Source: Hydractinia symbiolongicarpus | Lineage: Eukaryota > Cnidaria > Hydrozoa > Anthoathecata > Hydractiniidae | DNA length: 64,000 nt | Direction of reading: 5' to 3' | Assembly: GCF_029227915.1 (NCBI RefSeq) | Contig: NC_079880.1 | Coordinates: 4,652,001 to 4,716,000, forward strand | In this document: piece by piece, positions 10,129 to 22,684 of the stretch | Layout: every line of letters begins with the position of its first letter | Numbering within the stretch: the first letter of the stretch is position 1 | Position numbers and translations under genes: made by a program | Notes under the pieces: generated by a model | Seen by the model: the letters and a program-made list of their open reading frames with translations, nothing else | Database searches by the model: none | What the model was told of the DNA's origin: nothing

Positions 10129-10737
10129 AGACTTGCAGTTTTCAAGAATGTTTTCATTTTTGATGATACGCTGAATAAAAGAAGTTTAATCGCCGGCAAA
10201 CGAAAACCTGCGATTTCCTGTAAATCCCGGACTCGGCCCGTATAGTCAAAAGTGTACAAAGAAAGTACCCAGAGAGTAAACTCATTTCCAGAACGATTTT
10301 TTAAATTATTTTTTCACCATTAAAACGCATAAGACTTGTAGTTTTTAAAAATGTTTTCATTTTTGATGAGACGCTGAATAAAAAAAGTTTAATCGCCGGC
10401 AAACGAAAACCTGCGATTTCCCGTAAATCCCAGACTCGGCCCGTATAGTCAAAAGTATACAAAGAAAGTAACCAGGGTGTAAACTCATTTCCCGAACGGT
10501 TTTTTAAATTATTTTTTCACCACTAAACCGCATGAGACTTGTAGTTTTTAAAAATGTTTTCATTTTTGATGAGACGCTGAATAAAAGAAGTTTAATCGCC
10601 GGCAAACGAAAACCCGCAATTTCCCGTAAATCCCCGTCTCGGCCCGTATAGTCAAAAGTATACAAGGAAAGTACCCAGTGAGTAAACTCATTTCCCTAAC
10701 GATTTTTTAAATTATTTTTTCACCATTAAAACGCATA
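10129..10737 (+). repeat. Start of a second 7-monomer HOR copy, truncated after three monomers
   Basis: Monomers at 10129, 10332 and 10535 repeat the order of 8911, 9114 and 9317. The first also has CTTGCAG on its left, so it combines features of the 8708 and 8911 units. At 10738 the array switches to region C monomers. Confidence 0.7.
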
Positions 10738-10940
10738 AGACTTGTAGTTTTTAAAAATGTTTTCATTTTTGATGAGACGCTGAATAAAAGAAGTTTAATC
10801 GCCGGCAAACGAAAACCTGCGATTTCCCGTAAATCCTGTACTCGGCCCGTATAGTCAAAAGTATACAAAGAAAGTACCCAGGGAGTAAACTCATTTCCCA
10901 AACGATTTTTTAAATTATTATTTCACCACTAAAGCCCATG
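10738..10940 (+). repeat. Junction monomer between B-type and C-type array
   Basis: The preceding CATTAAAACGCATA and the left part with TTTTTAAAAATG are of region B/H type. The right part with CCTGTACTCGG, CCCAAACG and TTATTATTTC matches the class 1 units at 204 and 1419. From 10941 onward the classes are those of region A/C. Confidence 0.6.
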
Positions 10941-13900
10941 AGACTTGTAATTTTCAAAGATGTTTTCATTTTTGATGAGACGCCTAATGAAAGAGGTTTA
11001 ATCGCCGGCAAACGAAATCCCCCGTTTTCCCGTAAATCCGGGGCTTGGCCCGTATAGTCGAATGTATACAAGGAAAGTACCCAGGGAGTAAACTCATTTC
11101 CCGAACGATTTTTTAAATTTTTTTTCACCACTAAAACGCATGAGACTTGTAGTTTTCAAAAATGTTTTCATTTTTGATGAGACGCTTAATGAAAGAGGTT
11201 TAATCGCCGTAAAACAAAAACCCGCAATTTCCCGTAAATCCCGGGCTTGGCCCGTATAGTCGAATGTATACAAAGAGAGTACCCTGTGAGTAAACTCATT
11301 TCCCAAACGATTTTTTAAATTATTATTTCACCACTAAAGCCCATGAGACTTGTAATTTTCAAAGATGTTTTCATTTTTGATGAGACGCCTAATGAAAGAG
11401 GTTTAATCGCCGGCAAACGAAATCCCCCGTTTTCCCGTAAATCCGGGGCTTGGCCCGTACAGTCGAATGTATACAAGGAAAGTACCCAGGGAGTAAACTC
11501 ATTTCCCGAACGATTTTTTAAATTTTTTTTCACCACTAAAACGCATGAGACTTGTAGTTTTCAAAAATGTTTTCATCTTTGATGAGACGCTTAATGAAAG
11601 AGGTTTAATCGCCGGAAAACAAAAACCCGCAATTTCCCGTAAATCCCGGGCTTGGCCCGTATAGTCGAATGTATACAAAGAGAGTACCCTGTGAGTAAAC
11701 TCATTTCCCTAACGATTTTTTAAATTATTTTTTCACCACTAAAACGCATGAGACTTGTAGTTTTCAAAAATGTTTTCATTTTTGATGAGACGCTGAATAA
11801 AAGAAGTTTAATCGCCGGCAAACGAAAACCTGCGATTTCCCGTAAATCCCGTACTCGGCCCGTATAGTCAAAAGTATACAAAGAAAGTACCCAGGGAGTA
11901 AACTCATTTCCCAAACGATTTTTTAAATTATTATTTCACCACTAAAGCCCATGAGACTTGTAGTTTTTAAAAATGTTTTCATTTTTGATGAGACGCTGAA
12001 TAAAAGAAGTTTAATCGCCGGCAAACGAAAACCCACAATTTCCCATAAATCCCGGTCTCGGCCCGTATAGTCAAAAGTATACAAGGAAAGTACCCAGTGA
12101 GTAAACTCATTTCCCTAACGATTTTTTAAATTAGTTTTTCACCACTAAAACGCATGAGACTTGTAGTTTTCAAAAATGTTTTCATTTTTGATGAGACGCT
12201 GAATAAAAGAAGTTTAATCGCCGGCAAACGAAAACCTGCGATTTCCCGTAAATCCCGTACTCGGCCCGTATAGTCAAAAGTAAACAAAGAAAGTACCCAG
12301 GGAGTAAACTCATTTCCCAAACGATTTTTTAAATTATTATTTCACCACTAAAGCCCATGAGACTTGTAATTTTCAAAGATGTTTTCATTTTTGATGAGAC
12401 GCCTAATGAAAGAGGTATAATCGCCGGCAAACGAAATCCCGCGTTTTCCCGTAAATCCGGGGCTCGGCCCGTATAGTCGAATGTATACAAGGAAAGTACC
12501 CAGGGAGTAAACTCATTTCCCGAACGATTTTTTAAATTTTTTTTTACCACTAAAACGCATGAGACTTGTAGTTTTCAAAAATGTTTTCATTTTTGATGAG
12601 ACGCCTAATGAAAGAGGTTTAATCGCCGGAAAACAAAAACCCGCAATTTCCCGTAAATCCCGGGCTCGGCCCGTATAGTCGAATGTATACAAAGAGAGTA
12701 CCCTGTGAGTAAACTCATTTCCAGAACGATTTTTTAAAGTATTTTTTCACCACTAAAACGCATAACACTTGTAGTTTTTAAAAATGTTTTCCTTTTTGAT
12801 GAGACGCTGAATAAAAGAAGTTTAATCGCCGGCAAACGAAAACCCGCGATTTTCCGTAAATCCCGGCTTGGCCCGTATAGTCAAAAGTATACAAAGAAAG
12901 TACCTAGGGAGTAAACTCATTTCCCGAACGATTTTTTAAATTATTTTTTCACCACTAAAACGCATAACACTTGTAGTTTTTAAAAATGTTTTCCTTTTTG
13001 ATGAGACGCTGAATAAAAGAAGTTTAATCGCCGGCAAACGAAAACCCGCGATTTTCCGTAAATCCCGGCTTGGCCCGTATAGTCAAAAGTATACAAAGAA
13101 AGTACCCAGGGAGTAAACTCATTTCCCGAACGATTTTTTAAATTATTTTTTCACCACTAAAACGCATGAGACTTGTAGTTTTCAAAAATGTTTTAATTTT
13201 TGATGAGACGCTGAATAAAAGAAGTTTAATCGCCGGCAAACGAAAACCTGCGATTTCCCGTAAATCCCGGGCTTGGCCCGTATAGTCAAAAGTATACAAA
13301 GAAATTACCCAGGGAGTAAACTCATTTCCCGAACGATTTTTTAAATTTTTTTTCACCACTAAAACGCATGAGACTTGTAGTTTTCAAAAATGTTTTCATC
13401 TTTGATGAGACGCTTAATGAAAGAGGTTTAATCGCCGGAAAACAAAAACCCGCAATTTCCCGTAAATCCCGGGCTTGGCCCGTATAGTCGAATGTATACA
13501 AAGAGAGTACCCTGTGAGTAAACTCATTTCCCTAACGATTTTTTAAATTATTTTTTCACCACTATAACGCATGAGACTTGTAGTTTTCAAAAATGTTTTC
13601 ATTTTTGATGAGACGCTGAATAAAAGAAGTTTAATCGCCGGCAAACGAAGACCTGCGATTTCCCGTAAATCCCGTACTCGGCCCGTATAGTCAAAAGTAT
13701 ACAAAGAAAGTACCCAGGGAGTAAACTCATTTCCCAAACGATTTTTTAAATTATTATTTCACCACTAAAGCCCATGAGACTTGTAGTTTTTAAAAATGTT
13801 TTCATTTTTGATGAGACGCTGAATAAAAGAAGTTTAATCGCCGGCAAACGAAAACCCGCAATTTCCCGTAAATCCCGGTCTCGGCCCGTATAGTCAAAAG

Positions 13901-14384
13901 TATACAAGGAAAGTACCCAGTGAGTAAACTCATTTCCCTAACGATTTTTTAAATTATTTTTTCACCACTAAAACGCATGAGACTTGTAGTATTCAAAAAT
14001 GTTTTCATTTTTGATGAGACGCTGAATAAAAGAAGTTTAATCGCCGGCAAACGAAAACCTGCGATTTCCCGTAAATTCCGTACTCGGCCCGTATAGTCAA
14101 AAGTATACAAAGAAAGTACCCAGGGAGTAAACTTATTTCCCGAACGATTTTTTAAATTATTATTTTACCACTAAAGCCCATGAGACTTGTAATTTTCAAA
14201 GATGTTTTCATTTTTGATGAGACGCCTAATGAAAGAGGTTTAATCGCCGGCAAACGAAATCCCGCGTTTTCCCGTAAATCCGGGGCTCGGCCCGTATAGT
14301 CGAATGTATACAAGGAAAGTACCCAGGGAGTAAACTCATTTCTCGAACGATTTTTTAAATTTTTTTTCACCACTAAAACGCATG

Positions 14385-17015
14385 AGACTTGTAGTTTTCA
14401 AAAATGTTTTCATTTTTGATGAGACGCTGAATAAAAGAAGTTTAATCGCCGGCAAACGAAAACCTGCGATTTCCCGTAAATCCCGTACTCGGCCCGTATA
14501 GTCAAAAGTAAACAAAGAAAGTACCCAGGGAGTAAACTCATTTCCCAAACGATTTTTTAAATTATTATTTCACCACTAAAGCCCATGAAACTTGTAATTT
14601 TCAAAGATGTTTTCATTTTTGATGAGACGCCTAATGAAAGAGGTATAATCGCCGGCAAACGAAATCCCGCGTTTTCCCGTAAATCCGGGGCTCGGCCCGT
14701 ATAGTCGAATGTATACAAGGAAAGTACCCAGGGAGTAAACTCATTTCCCGAACGATTTTTTAAATTTTTTTTTACCACTAAAACGCATGAGACTTGTAGT
14801 TTTTAAAAATGTTTTCATTTTTGATGAGACGCTTAATGAAAGAGGTTTAATCGCCGGAAAACAAAAACCCGCAATTTCCCGTAAATCCCGGGCTTGGCCC
14901 GTATAGTCGAATGTATACAAAGAGAGTACCCTGTGAGTAAACTCATTTCCAGAACGATTTTTTAAAGTATTTTTTCACCACTAAAACGCATAACACTTGT
15001 AGTTTTTAAAAATGTTTTCCTTTTTGATGAGACGCTGAATAAAAGAAGTTTAATCGCCGGCAAACGAAAACCCGCGATTTTCCGTAAATCCCGGCTTGGC
15101 CCGTATAGTCAAAAGTATACAAAGAAAGTACCTAGGGAGTAAACTCATTTCCCGAACGATTTTTTAAATTATTTTTTCACCACTAAAACGCATAACACTT
15201 GTAGTTTTTAAAAATGTTTTCCTTTTTGATGAGACGCTGAATAAAAGAAGTTTAATCGCCGGCAAACGAAAACCCGCGATTTTCCGTAAATCCCGGCTTG
15301 GCCCGTATAGTCAAAAGTATACAAAGAAAGTACCCAGGGAGTAAACTCATTTCCCGAACGATTTTTTAAATTATTTTTTCACCACTAAAACGCATGAGAC
15401 TTGTAGTTTTCAAAAATGTTTTAATTTTTGATGAGACGCTGAATAAAAGAAGTTTAATCGCCGGCAAACGAAAACCTGCGATTTCCCGTAAATCCCGGGC
15501 TTGGCCCGTATAGTCAAAAGTATACAAAGAAAGTACCCAGGGAGTAAACTCATTTCCCGAACGTTTTTTTAAATTAATTTTTACCACTAAAACGCATGAG
15601 ACTTGTAGTTTTTAAAAATGTTTTCATTTTTGATGAGACGCTGAATAAAAGAAGTTTAATCGCCGGCAAACGAAAACCTGCGATTTCCCGTAAATCCCGT
15701 ACTCGGCCCGTATAGTCAAAAGTATACAAAGAAAGTACCCAGGGAGTAAACTCATTTCCCAAACGATTTTTTAAATTATTATTTCACCACTAAAGCCCAT
15801 GAGACTTGTAATTTTCAAAGATGTTTTCATTTTTGATGAGACGCCTAATGAAAGAGGTTTAATCGCCGGCAAACGAAATCCCGCAATTTCCCGTAAATCC
15901 CGGGCTTGGCCCGTATAGTCGAATGTATACAAAGAGAGTACCCTGTGAGTAAACTCATTTCCAGAACGATTTTTTAAAGTATTTTTTCACCACTAAAACG
16001 CATAACACTTGTAGTTTTTAAAAATGTTTTCCTTTTTGATGAGACGCTGAATAAAAGAAGTTTAATCGCCGGCAAACGAAAACCCGCGATTTTCCGTAAA
16101 TCCCGGCTTGGCCCGTATAGTCAAAAGTATACAAAGAAAGTACCTAGGGAGTAAACTCATTTCCCGAACGATTTTTTAAATTATTTTTTCATCACTAAAA
16201 CGAATAACACTTGTAGTTTTTAAAAATGTTTTCCTTTTTGATGAGACGCTGAATAAAAGAAGTTTAATCGCCGGCAAACGAAAACCCGCGATTTTCCGTA
16301 AATCCCGGCTTGGCCCGTATAGTCAAAAGTATACAAAGAAAGTACCCAGGGAGTAAACTCATTTTCCGAACGATTTTTTAAATTATTTTTTCACCACTAA
16401 AACGCATGAGACTTGCAGTTTTCAAAAATGTTTTCATTTTTGATGAGACGCTTAATGAAAGAGGTTTAATCGCCGGAAAACAAAAACCCGCAATTTCCCG
16501 TAAATCCCGGGCTTGGCCCGTATAGTCGAATGTATACAAAGAAAGTACCTAGGGAGTAAACTCATTTTCCGAACGATTTTTTAAATTATTTTTTCATCAC
16601 TAAAACGAATAACACTTGTAGTTTTTAAAAATGTTTTCCTTTTTGATGAGACGCTGAATAAAAGAAGTTTAATCGCCGGCAAACGAAAACCCGCGATTTT
16701 CCGTAAATCCCGGCTTGGCCCGTATAGTCAAAAGTATACAAAGAAAGTACCCAGGGAGTAAACTCATTTTCCGAACGATTTTTTAAATTATTTTTTCACC
16801 ACTAAAACGCATGAGACTTGCAGTTTTCAAAAATGTTTTCATTTTTGATGAGACGCTTAATGAAAGAGGTTTAATCGCCGAAAACAAAAATCCGCAATTT
16901 CCCGTAAATCCCGGGCTTGGCCCGTATAGTCGAATATATACAAAGGGAGTACCCTGTGAGTAAACTCATTTCCCTAACGATTTTTTAAATTATTTTTTCA
17001 CCACTAAAACGCATG
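14385..17015 (+). repeat. 13-monomer higher-order repeat, copy 1 (2631 bp)
   Basis: Monomer starts are 14385, 14588, 14790, 14993, 15195, 15397, 15599, 15802, 16004, 16207, 16409, 16612 and 16814. The order of types is class 1 (GTAAAC), class 2, class 3, class 4, class 4, TTTTAATTTTT, AACGTTTTTTT, class 2 variant, class 4, then two repeats of a class 4 plus CTTGCAG class 3 pair spaced 405 bp apart. The last monomer has private changes (CGCCGAAAAC, lacking one G, and GAATATATAC). Confidence 0.85.
16207..17015 (+). repeat. Dimer duplication inside the 13-mer (2 x ~405 bp)
   Basis: A pair made of a class 4 unit (ACACTTG after AAAACGAAT) and a class 3-like unit (CTTGCAGTTTTC, CTTAATGAAAGAGG) occurs at 16207-16611 and again at 16612-17015. 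The same tandem pair is present in copy 2 at 18838 and 19243. The pair was therefore duplicated before the 13-monomer unit was. Confidence 0.75.
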
Positions 17016-19647
17016 AGACTTGTAGTTTTCAAAAATGTTTTCATTTTTGATGAGACGCTGAATAAAAGAAGTTTAATCGCCGGCAAACGAAAACCTGCGA
17101 TTTCCCGTAAATCCCGTACTCGGCCCGTATAGTCAAAAGTAAACAAAGAAAGTACCCAGGGAGTAAACTCATTTCCCAAACGATTTTTTAAATTATTATT
17201 TCACCACTAAAGCCCATGAGACTTGTAATTTTCAAAGATGTTTTCATTTTTGATGAGACGCCTAATGAAAGAGGTATAATCGCCGGCAAACGAAATCCCG
17301 CGTTTTCCCGTAAATCCGGGGCTCGGCCCGTATAGTCGAATGTATACAAGGAAAGTACCCAGGGAGTAAACTCATTTCCCGAACGATTTTTTAAATTTTT
17401 TTTTACCACTAAAACGCATGAGACTTGTAGTTTTTAAAAATGTTTTCATTTTTGATGAGACGCTTAATGAAAGAGGTTTAATCGCCGGAAAACAAAAACC
17501 CGCAATTTCCCGTAAATCCCGGGCTTGGCCCGTATAGTCGAATGTATACAAAGAGAGTACCCTGTGAGTAAACTCATTTCCAGAACGATTTTTTAAAGTA
17601 TTTTTTCACCACTAAAACGCATAACACTTGTAGTTTTTAAAAATGTTTTCCTTTTTGATGAGACGCTGAATAAAAGAAGTTTAATCGCCGGCAAACGAAA
17701 ACCCGCGATTTTCCGTAAATCCCGGCTTGGCCCGTATAGTCAAAAGTATACAAAGAAAGTACCTAGGGAGTAAACTCATTTCCCGAACGATTTTTTAAAT
17801 TATTTTTTCACCACTAAAACGCATAACACTTGTAGTTTTTAAAAATGTTTTCCTTTTTGATGAGACGCTGAATAAAAGAAGTTTAATCGCCGGCAAACGA
17901 AAACCCGCGATTTTCCGTAAATCCCGGCTTGGCCCGTATAGTCACAAGTATACAAAGAAAGTACCCAGGGAGTAAACTCATTTCCCGAACGATTTTTTAA
18001 ATTATTTTTTCACCACTAAAACGCATGAGACTTGTAGTTTTCAAAAATGTTTTAATTTTTGATGAGACGCTGAATAAAAGAAGTTTAATCGCCGGCAAAC
18101 GAAAACCTGCGATTTCCCGTAAATCCCGGGCTTGGCCCGTATAGTCAAAAGTATACAAAGAAAGTACCCAGGGAGTAAACTCATTTCCCGAACGTTTTTT
18201 TAAATTAATTTTTACCACTAAAACGCATGAGACTTGTAGTTTTTAAAAATGTTTTCATTTTTGATGAGACGCTGAATAAAAGAAGTTTAATCGCCGGCAA
18301 ACGAAAACCTGCGATTTCCCGTAAATCCCGTACTCGGCCCGTATAGTCAAAAGTATACAAAGAAAGTACCCAGGGAGTAAACTCATTTCCCAAACGATTT
18401 TTTAAATTATTATTTCACCACTAAAGCCCATGAGACTTGTAATTTTCAAAGATGTTTTCATTTTTGATGAGACGCCTAATGAAAGAGGTTTAATCGCCGG
18501 CAAACGAAATCCCGCAATTTCCCGTAAATCCCGGGCTTGGCCCGTATAGTCGAATGTATACAAAGAGAGTACCCTGTGAGTAAACTCATTTCCAGAACGA
18601 TTTTTTAAAGTATTTTTTCACCACTAAAACGCATAACACTTGTAGTTTTTAAAAATGTTTTCCTTTTTGATGAGACGCTGAATAAAAGAAGTTTAATCGC
18701 CGGCAAACGAAAACCCGCGATTTTCCGTAAATCCCGGCTTGGCCCGTATAGTCAAAAGTATACAAAGAAAGTACCTAGGGAGTAAACTCATTTCCCGAAC
18801 GATTTTTTAAATTATTTTTTCATCACTAAAACGAATAACACTTGTAGTTTTTAAAAATGTTTTCCTTTTTGATGAGACGCTGAATAACAGAAGTTTAATC
18901 GCCGGCAAACGAAAACCCGCGATTTTCCGTAAATCCCGGCTTGGCCCGTATAGTCAAAAGTATACAAAGAAAGTACCCAGGGAGTAAACTCATTTTCCGA
19001 ACGATTTTTTAAATTATTTTTTCACCACTAAAACGCATGAGACTTGCAGTTTTCAAAAATGTTTTCATTTTTGATGAGACGCTTAATGAAAGAGGTTTAA
19101 TCGCCGGAAAACAAAAACCCGCAATTTCCCGTAAATCCCGGGCTTGGCCCGTATAGTCGAATGTATACAAAGAAAGTACCTAGGGAGTAAACTCATTTCC
19201 CGAACGATTTTTTAAATTATTTTTTCATCACTAAAACGAATAACACTTGTAGTTTTTAAAAATGTTTTCCTTTTTGATGAGACGCTGAATAAAAGAAGTT
19301 TAATCGCCGGCAAACGAAAACCCGCGATTTTCCGTAAATCCCGGCTTGGCCCGTATAGTCAAAAGTATACAAAGAAAGTACCCAGGGAGTAAACTCATTT
19401 TCCGAACGATTTTTTAAATTATTTTTTCACCACTAAAACGCATGAGACTTGCAGTTTTCAAAAATGTTTTCATTTTTGATGAGACGCTTAATGAAAGAGG
19501 TTTAATCGCCGGAAAACAAAAACCCGCAATTTCCCGTAAATCCCGGGCTTGGCCCGTATAGTCGAATGTATACAAAGAGAGTACCCTGTGAGTAAACTCA
19601 TTTCCCTAACGATTTTTTAAATTATTTTTTCACCACTAAAACGCATG
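17016..19647 (+). repeat. 13-monomer higher-order repeat, copy 2 (2632 bp)
   Basis: All 13 monomers of copy 1 are matched in order at an offset of 2631 bp, becoming 2632 after the one-base deletion in copy 1. Few private changes are seen, for example GAATAACAGAAG near 18885 and GTCACAAG near 17942. The high similarity points to a recent tandem duplication or ongoing homogenisation. Confidence 0.85.
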
Positions 19648-20458
19648 AGACTTGTAGTTTTCAAAAATGTTTTCATTTTTGATGAGACGCTGAATAAAAG
19701 AAGTTTAATCGCCGGCAAACGAAAACCTGCGATTTCCCGTAAATCCCGTACTCGGCCCGTATAGTCAAAAGTATACAAAGAAAGTACCCAGGGAGTAAAC
19801 TCATTTCCTAAACGATTTTTTAAATTATTATTTCACCACTAAAGCCCATGAGACTTGTAGTTTTTAAAAATGTTTTCATTTTTGATGAGACGCTGAATAA
19901 AAGAAGTTTAATCGCCGGCAAACGAAAACCCGCAATTTCCCGTAAATCCCGGTCTCGGCCCGTATAGTCAAAAGTATACAAGGAAAGTACCCAGTGAGTA
20001 AACTCATTTCCCTAACGATTTTTTAAATTATTTTTTCACCACTAAAACGCATGAGACTTGTAGTATTCAAAAATGTTTTCATTTTTGATGAGACGCTGAA
20101 TAAAAGAAGTTTAATCGCCGGCAAACGAAAACCTGCGATTTCCCGTAAATCCCGTACTCGGCCCGTATAGTCAAAAGTATACAAAGAAAGTACCCAGGGA
20201 GTAAACTCATTTCCCGAACGATTTTTTAAATTATTATTTTACCACTAAAGCCCATGAGACTTGTAATTTTCAAAGATGTTTTCATTTTTGATGAGATGCC
20301 TAATGAAAGAGGTTTAATCGCCGGCAAACGAAATCCCGCGTTTTCCCGTAAATCCGGGGCTCGGCCCGTATAGTCGAATGTATACAAGGAAAGTACCAAG
20401 GGAGTAAACTCACTTCTCGAACGATTTTTTAAATTTTTTTTCACCACTAAAACGCATG

Positions 20459-22527
20459 AGACTTGTAGTTTTCAAAAATGTTTTCATTTTTGATGAGACG
20501 CTGAATAAAAGAAGTTTAATCGCCGGCAAACGAAAACCTGCGATTTCCCGTAAATCCCGTACTCGGCCCGTATAGTCAAAAGTAAACAAAGAAAGTACCC
20601 AGGGAGTAAACTCATTTCCCAAACGATTTTTTAAATTATTATTTCACCACTAAAGCCCATGAGACTTGTAATTTTCAAAGATGTTTTCATTTTTGATGAG
20701 ACGCCTAATGAAAGAGGTATAATCGCCGGCAAACGAAATCCCGCGTTTTCCCGTAAATCCGGGGCTCGGCCCGTATAGTCGAATGTATACAAGGAAAGTA
20801 CCCAGGGAGTAAACTCATTTCCCGAACGATTTTTTAAATTTTTTTTTACCACTAAAACGCATGAGACTTGTAGTTTTCAAAAATGTTTTCATTTTTGATG
20901 AGACGCTTAATGAAAGAGGTTTAATCGCCGGAAAACAAAAACCCGCAATTTCCCGTAAATCCCGGGCTTGGCCCGTATAGTCGAATGTATACAAAGAGAG
21001 TACCCTGTGAGTAAACTCATTTCCAGAACGATTTTTTAAAGTATTTTTTCACCACTAAAACGCATAACACTTGTAGTTTTTAAAAATGTTTTCCTTTTTG
21101 ATGAGACGCTGAATAAAAGAAGTTTAATCGCCGGCAAACGAAAACCCGCGATTTTCCGTAAATCCCGGCTTGGCCCGTATAGTCAAAAGTATACAAAGAA
21201 AGTACCTAGGGAGTAAACTCATTTCCCGAACGATTTTTTAAATTATTTTTTCACCACTAAAACGCATAACACTTGTAGTTTTTAAAAATGTTTTCCTTTT
21301 TGATGAGACGCTGAATAAAAGAAGTTTATTCGCCGGCAAACGAAAACCCGCGATTTTCCGTAAATCCCGGCTTGGCCCGTATAGTCAAAAGTATACAAAG
21401 AAAGTACCCAGGGAGTAAACTCATTTCCCGAACGATTTTTTAAATTATTTTTTCACCACTAAAACGCATGAGACTTGTAGTTTTCAAAAATGTTTTAATT
21501 TTTGATGAGACGCTGAATAAAAGAAGTTTAATCGCCGGCAAACGAAAACCTGCGATTTCCCGTAAATCCCGGGCTTGGCCCGTATAGTCAAAAGTATACA
21601 AAGAAAGTACCCAGGGAGTAAACTCATTTCCCGAACGTTTTTTTAAATTAATTTTTACCACTAAAACGCATGAGACTTGTAGTTTTTAAAAATGTTTTCA
21701 TTTTTGATGAGACGCTGAATAAAAGAAGTTTAATCGCCGGCAAACGAAAACCTGCGATTTCCCGTAAATCCCGTACTCGGCCCGTATAGTCAAAAGTATA
21801 CAAAGAAAGTACCCAGGGAGTAAACTCATTTCCCAAACGATTTTTTAAATTATTATTTCACCACTAAAGCCCATGAGACTTGTAATTTTCAAAGATGTTT
21901 TCATTTTTGATGAGACGCCTAATGAAGGAGGTTTAATCGCCGGCAAACGAAATCCCGCAATTTCCCGTAAATCCCGGGCTTGGCCCGTATAGTCGAATGT
22001 ATACAAAGAGAGTACCCTGTGAGTAAACTCATTTCCAGAACGATTTTTTAAAGTATTTTTTCACCACTAAAACGCATAACACTTGTAGTTTTTAAAAATG
22101 TTTTCCTTTTTGATGAGACGCTGAATAAAAGAAGTTTAATCGCCGGCAAACGAAAACCCGCGATTTTCCGTAAATCCCGGCTTGGCCCGTATAGTCAAAA
22201 GTATACAAAGAAAGTACCTAGGGAGTAAACTCATTTCCCGAACGATTTTTTAAATTATTTTTTCATCACTAAAACGAATAACACTTGTAGTTTTTAAAAA
22301 TGTTTTCCTTTTTGATGAGACGCTGAATAAAAGAAGTTTAATCGCCGGCAAACGAAAACCCGCGATTTTCCGTAAATCCCGGCTTGGCCCGTATAGTCAA
22401 AAGTATACAAAGAAAGTACCCAGGGAGTAAACTCATTTTCCGAACGATTTTTTAAATTATTTTTTCACCACTAAAACGCATGAGACTTGCAGTTTTCAAA
22501 AATGTTTTCATTTTTGATGAGACGCTG
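20459..22527 (+). repeat. 13-monomer higher-order repeat, copy 3 (incomplete)
   Basis: Ten monomers plus the left part of the eleventh match copy 1 at an offset of 6074 bp. The four units before it (19648-20458) match 13574-14384 at the same offset, so the copied segment is longer than the HOR itself. The match ends inside the monomer at 22483. Confidence 0.8.
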
Positions 22528-22684
22528 AATAAAAGAAGTTTAATCGCCGGCAAACGAAAACCTGCGATTTCCCGTAAATCCCGGGCTTGGCCCGTATAGT
22601 CAAAAGTATACAAAGAAAGTACCCAGGGAGTAAACTCATTTCCCGAACGTTTTTTTAAATTACTTTTTACCACTAAAACGCATG
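22483..22684 (+). repeat. Chimeric monomer ending region C
   Basis: The left part (CTTGCAGTTTTC, GATGAGACGCT) follows the 13-mer copy. The right part (GAATAAAAGAAG, CCTGCGATTT) follows the class 1 unit at 7291 and stays with that segment at an offset of 15192 bp. The switch lies in sequence shared by the two parents, about 22492-22527. Confidence 0.7.

Larger units (their letters stand above)
7291..10737 (+). repeat. Region B: class 1/5 monomers and the 7-monomer HOR, resembling region H
   Basis: Classes 2, 3 and 4 are absent here although they fill the segments on both sides. Monomers at 7696 (CACGAGACTTG with TTTTTGTTGAG), 8506 (AATATTTTCATATTTGATGGG) and 8708 (CTTGCAG, GACGGTGAATAAAAG) have close counterparts at 55-64 kb. 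Region B therefore looks like a piece of the H-type array lying between A and C. It contains no genes. Confidence 0.8.
10738..22527 (+). repeat. Region C: class 2/3/4-rich array with the 13-monomer HOR
   Basis: It is built from the same classes as region A. The first part (10738-13370) copies region A blocks in a different order. The second part (14385-22527) is two complete and one incomplete copy of a 13-monomer unit. No sequence other than satellite is present. Confidence 0.85.
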
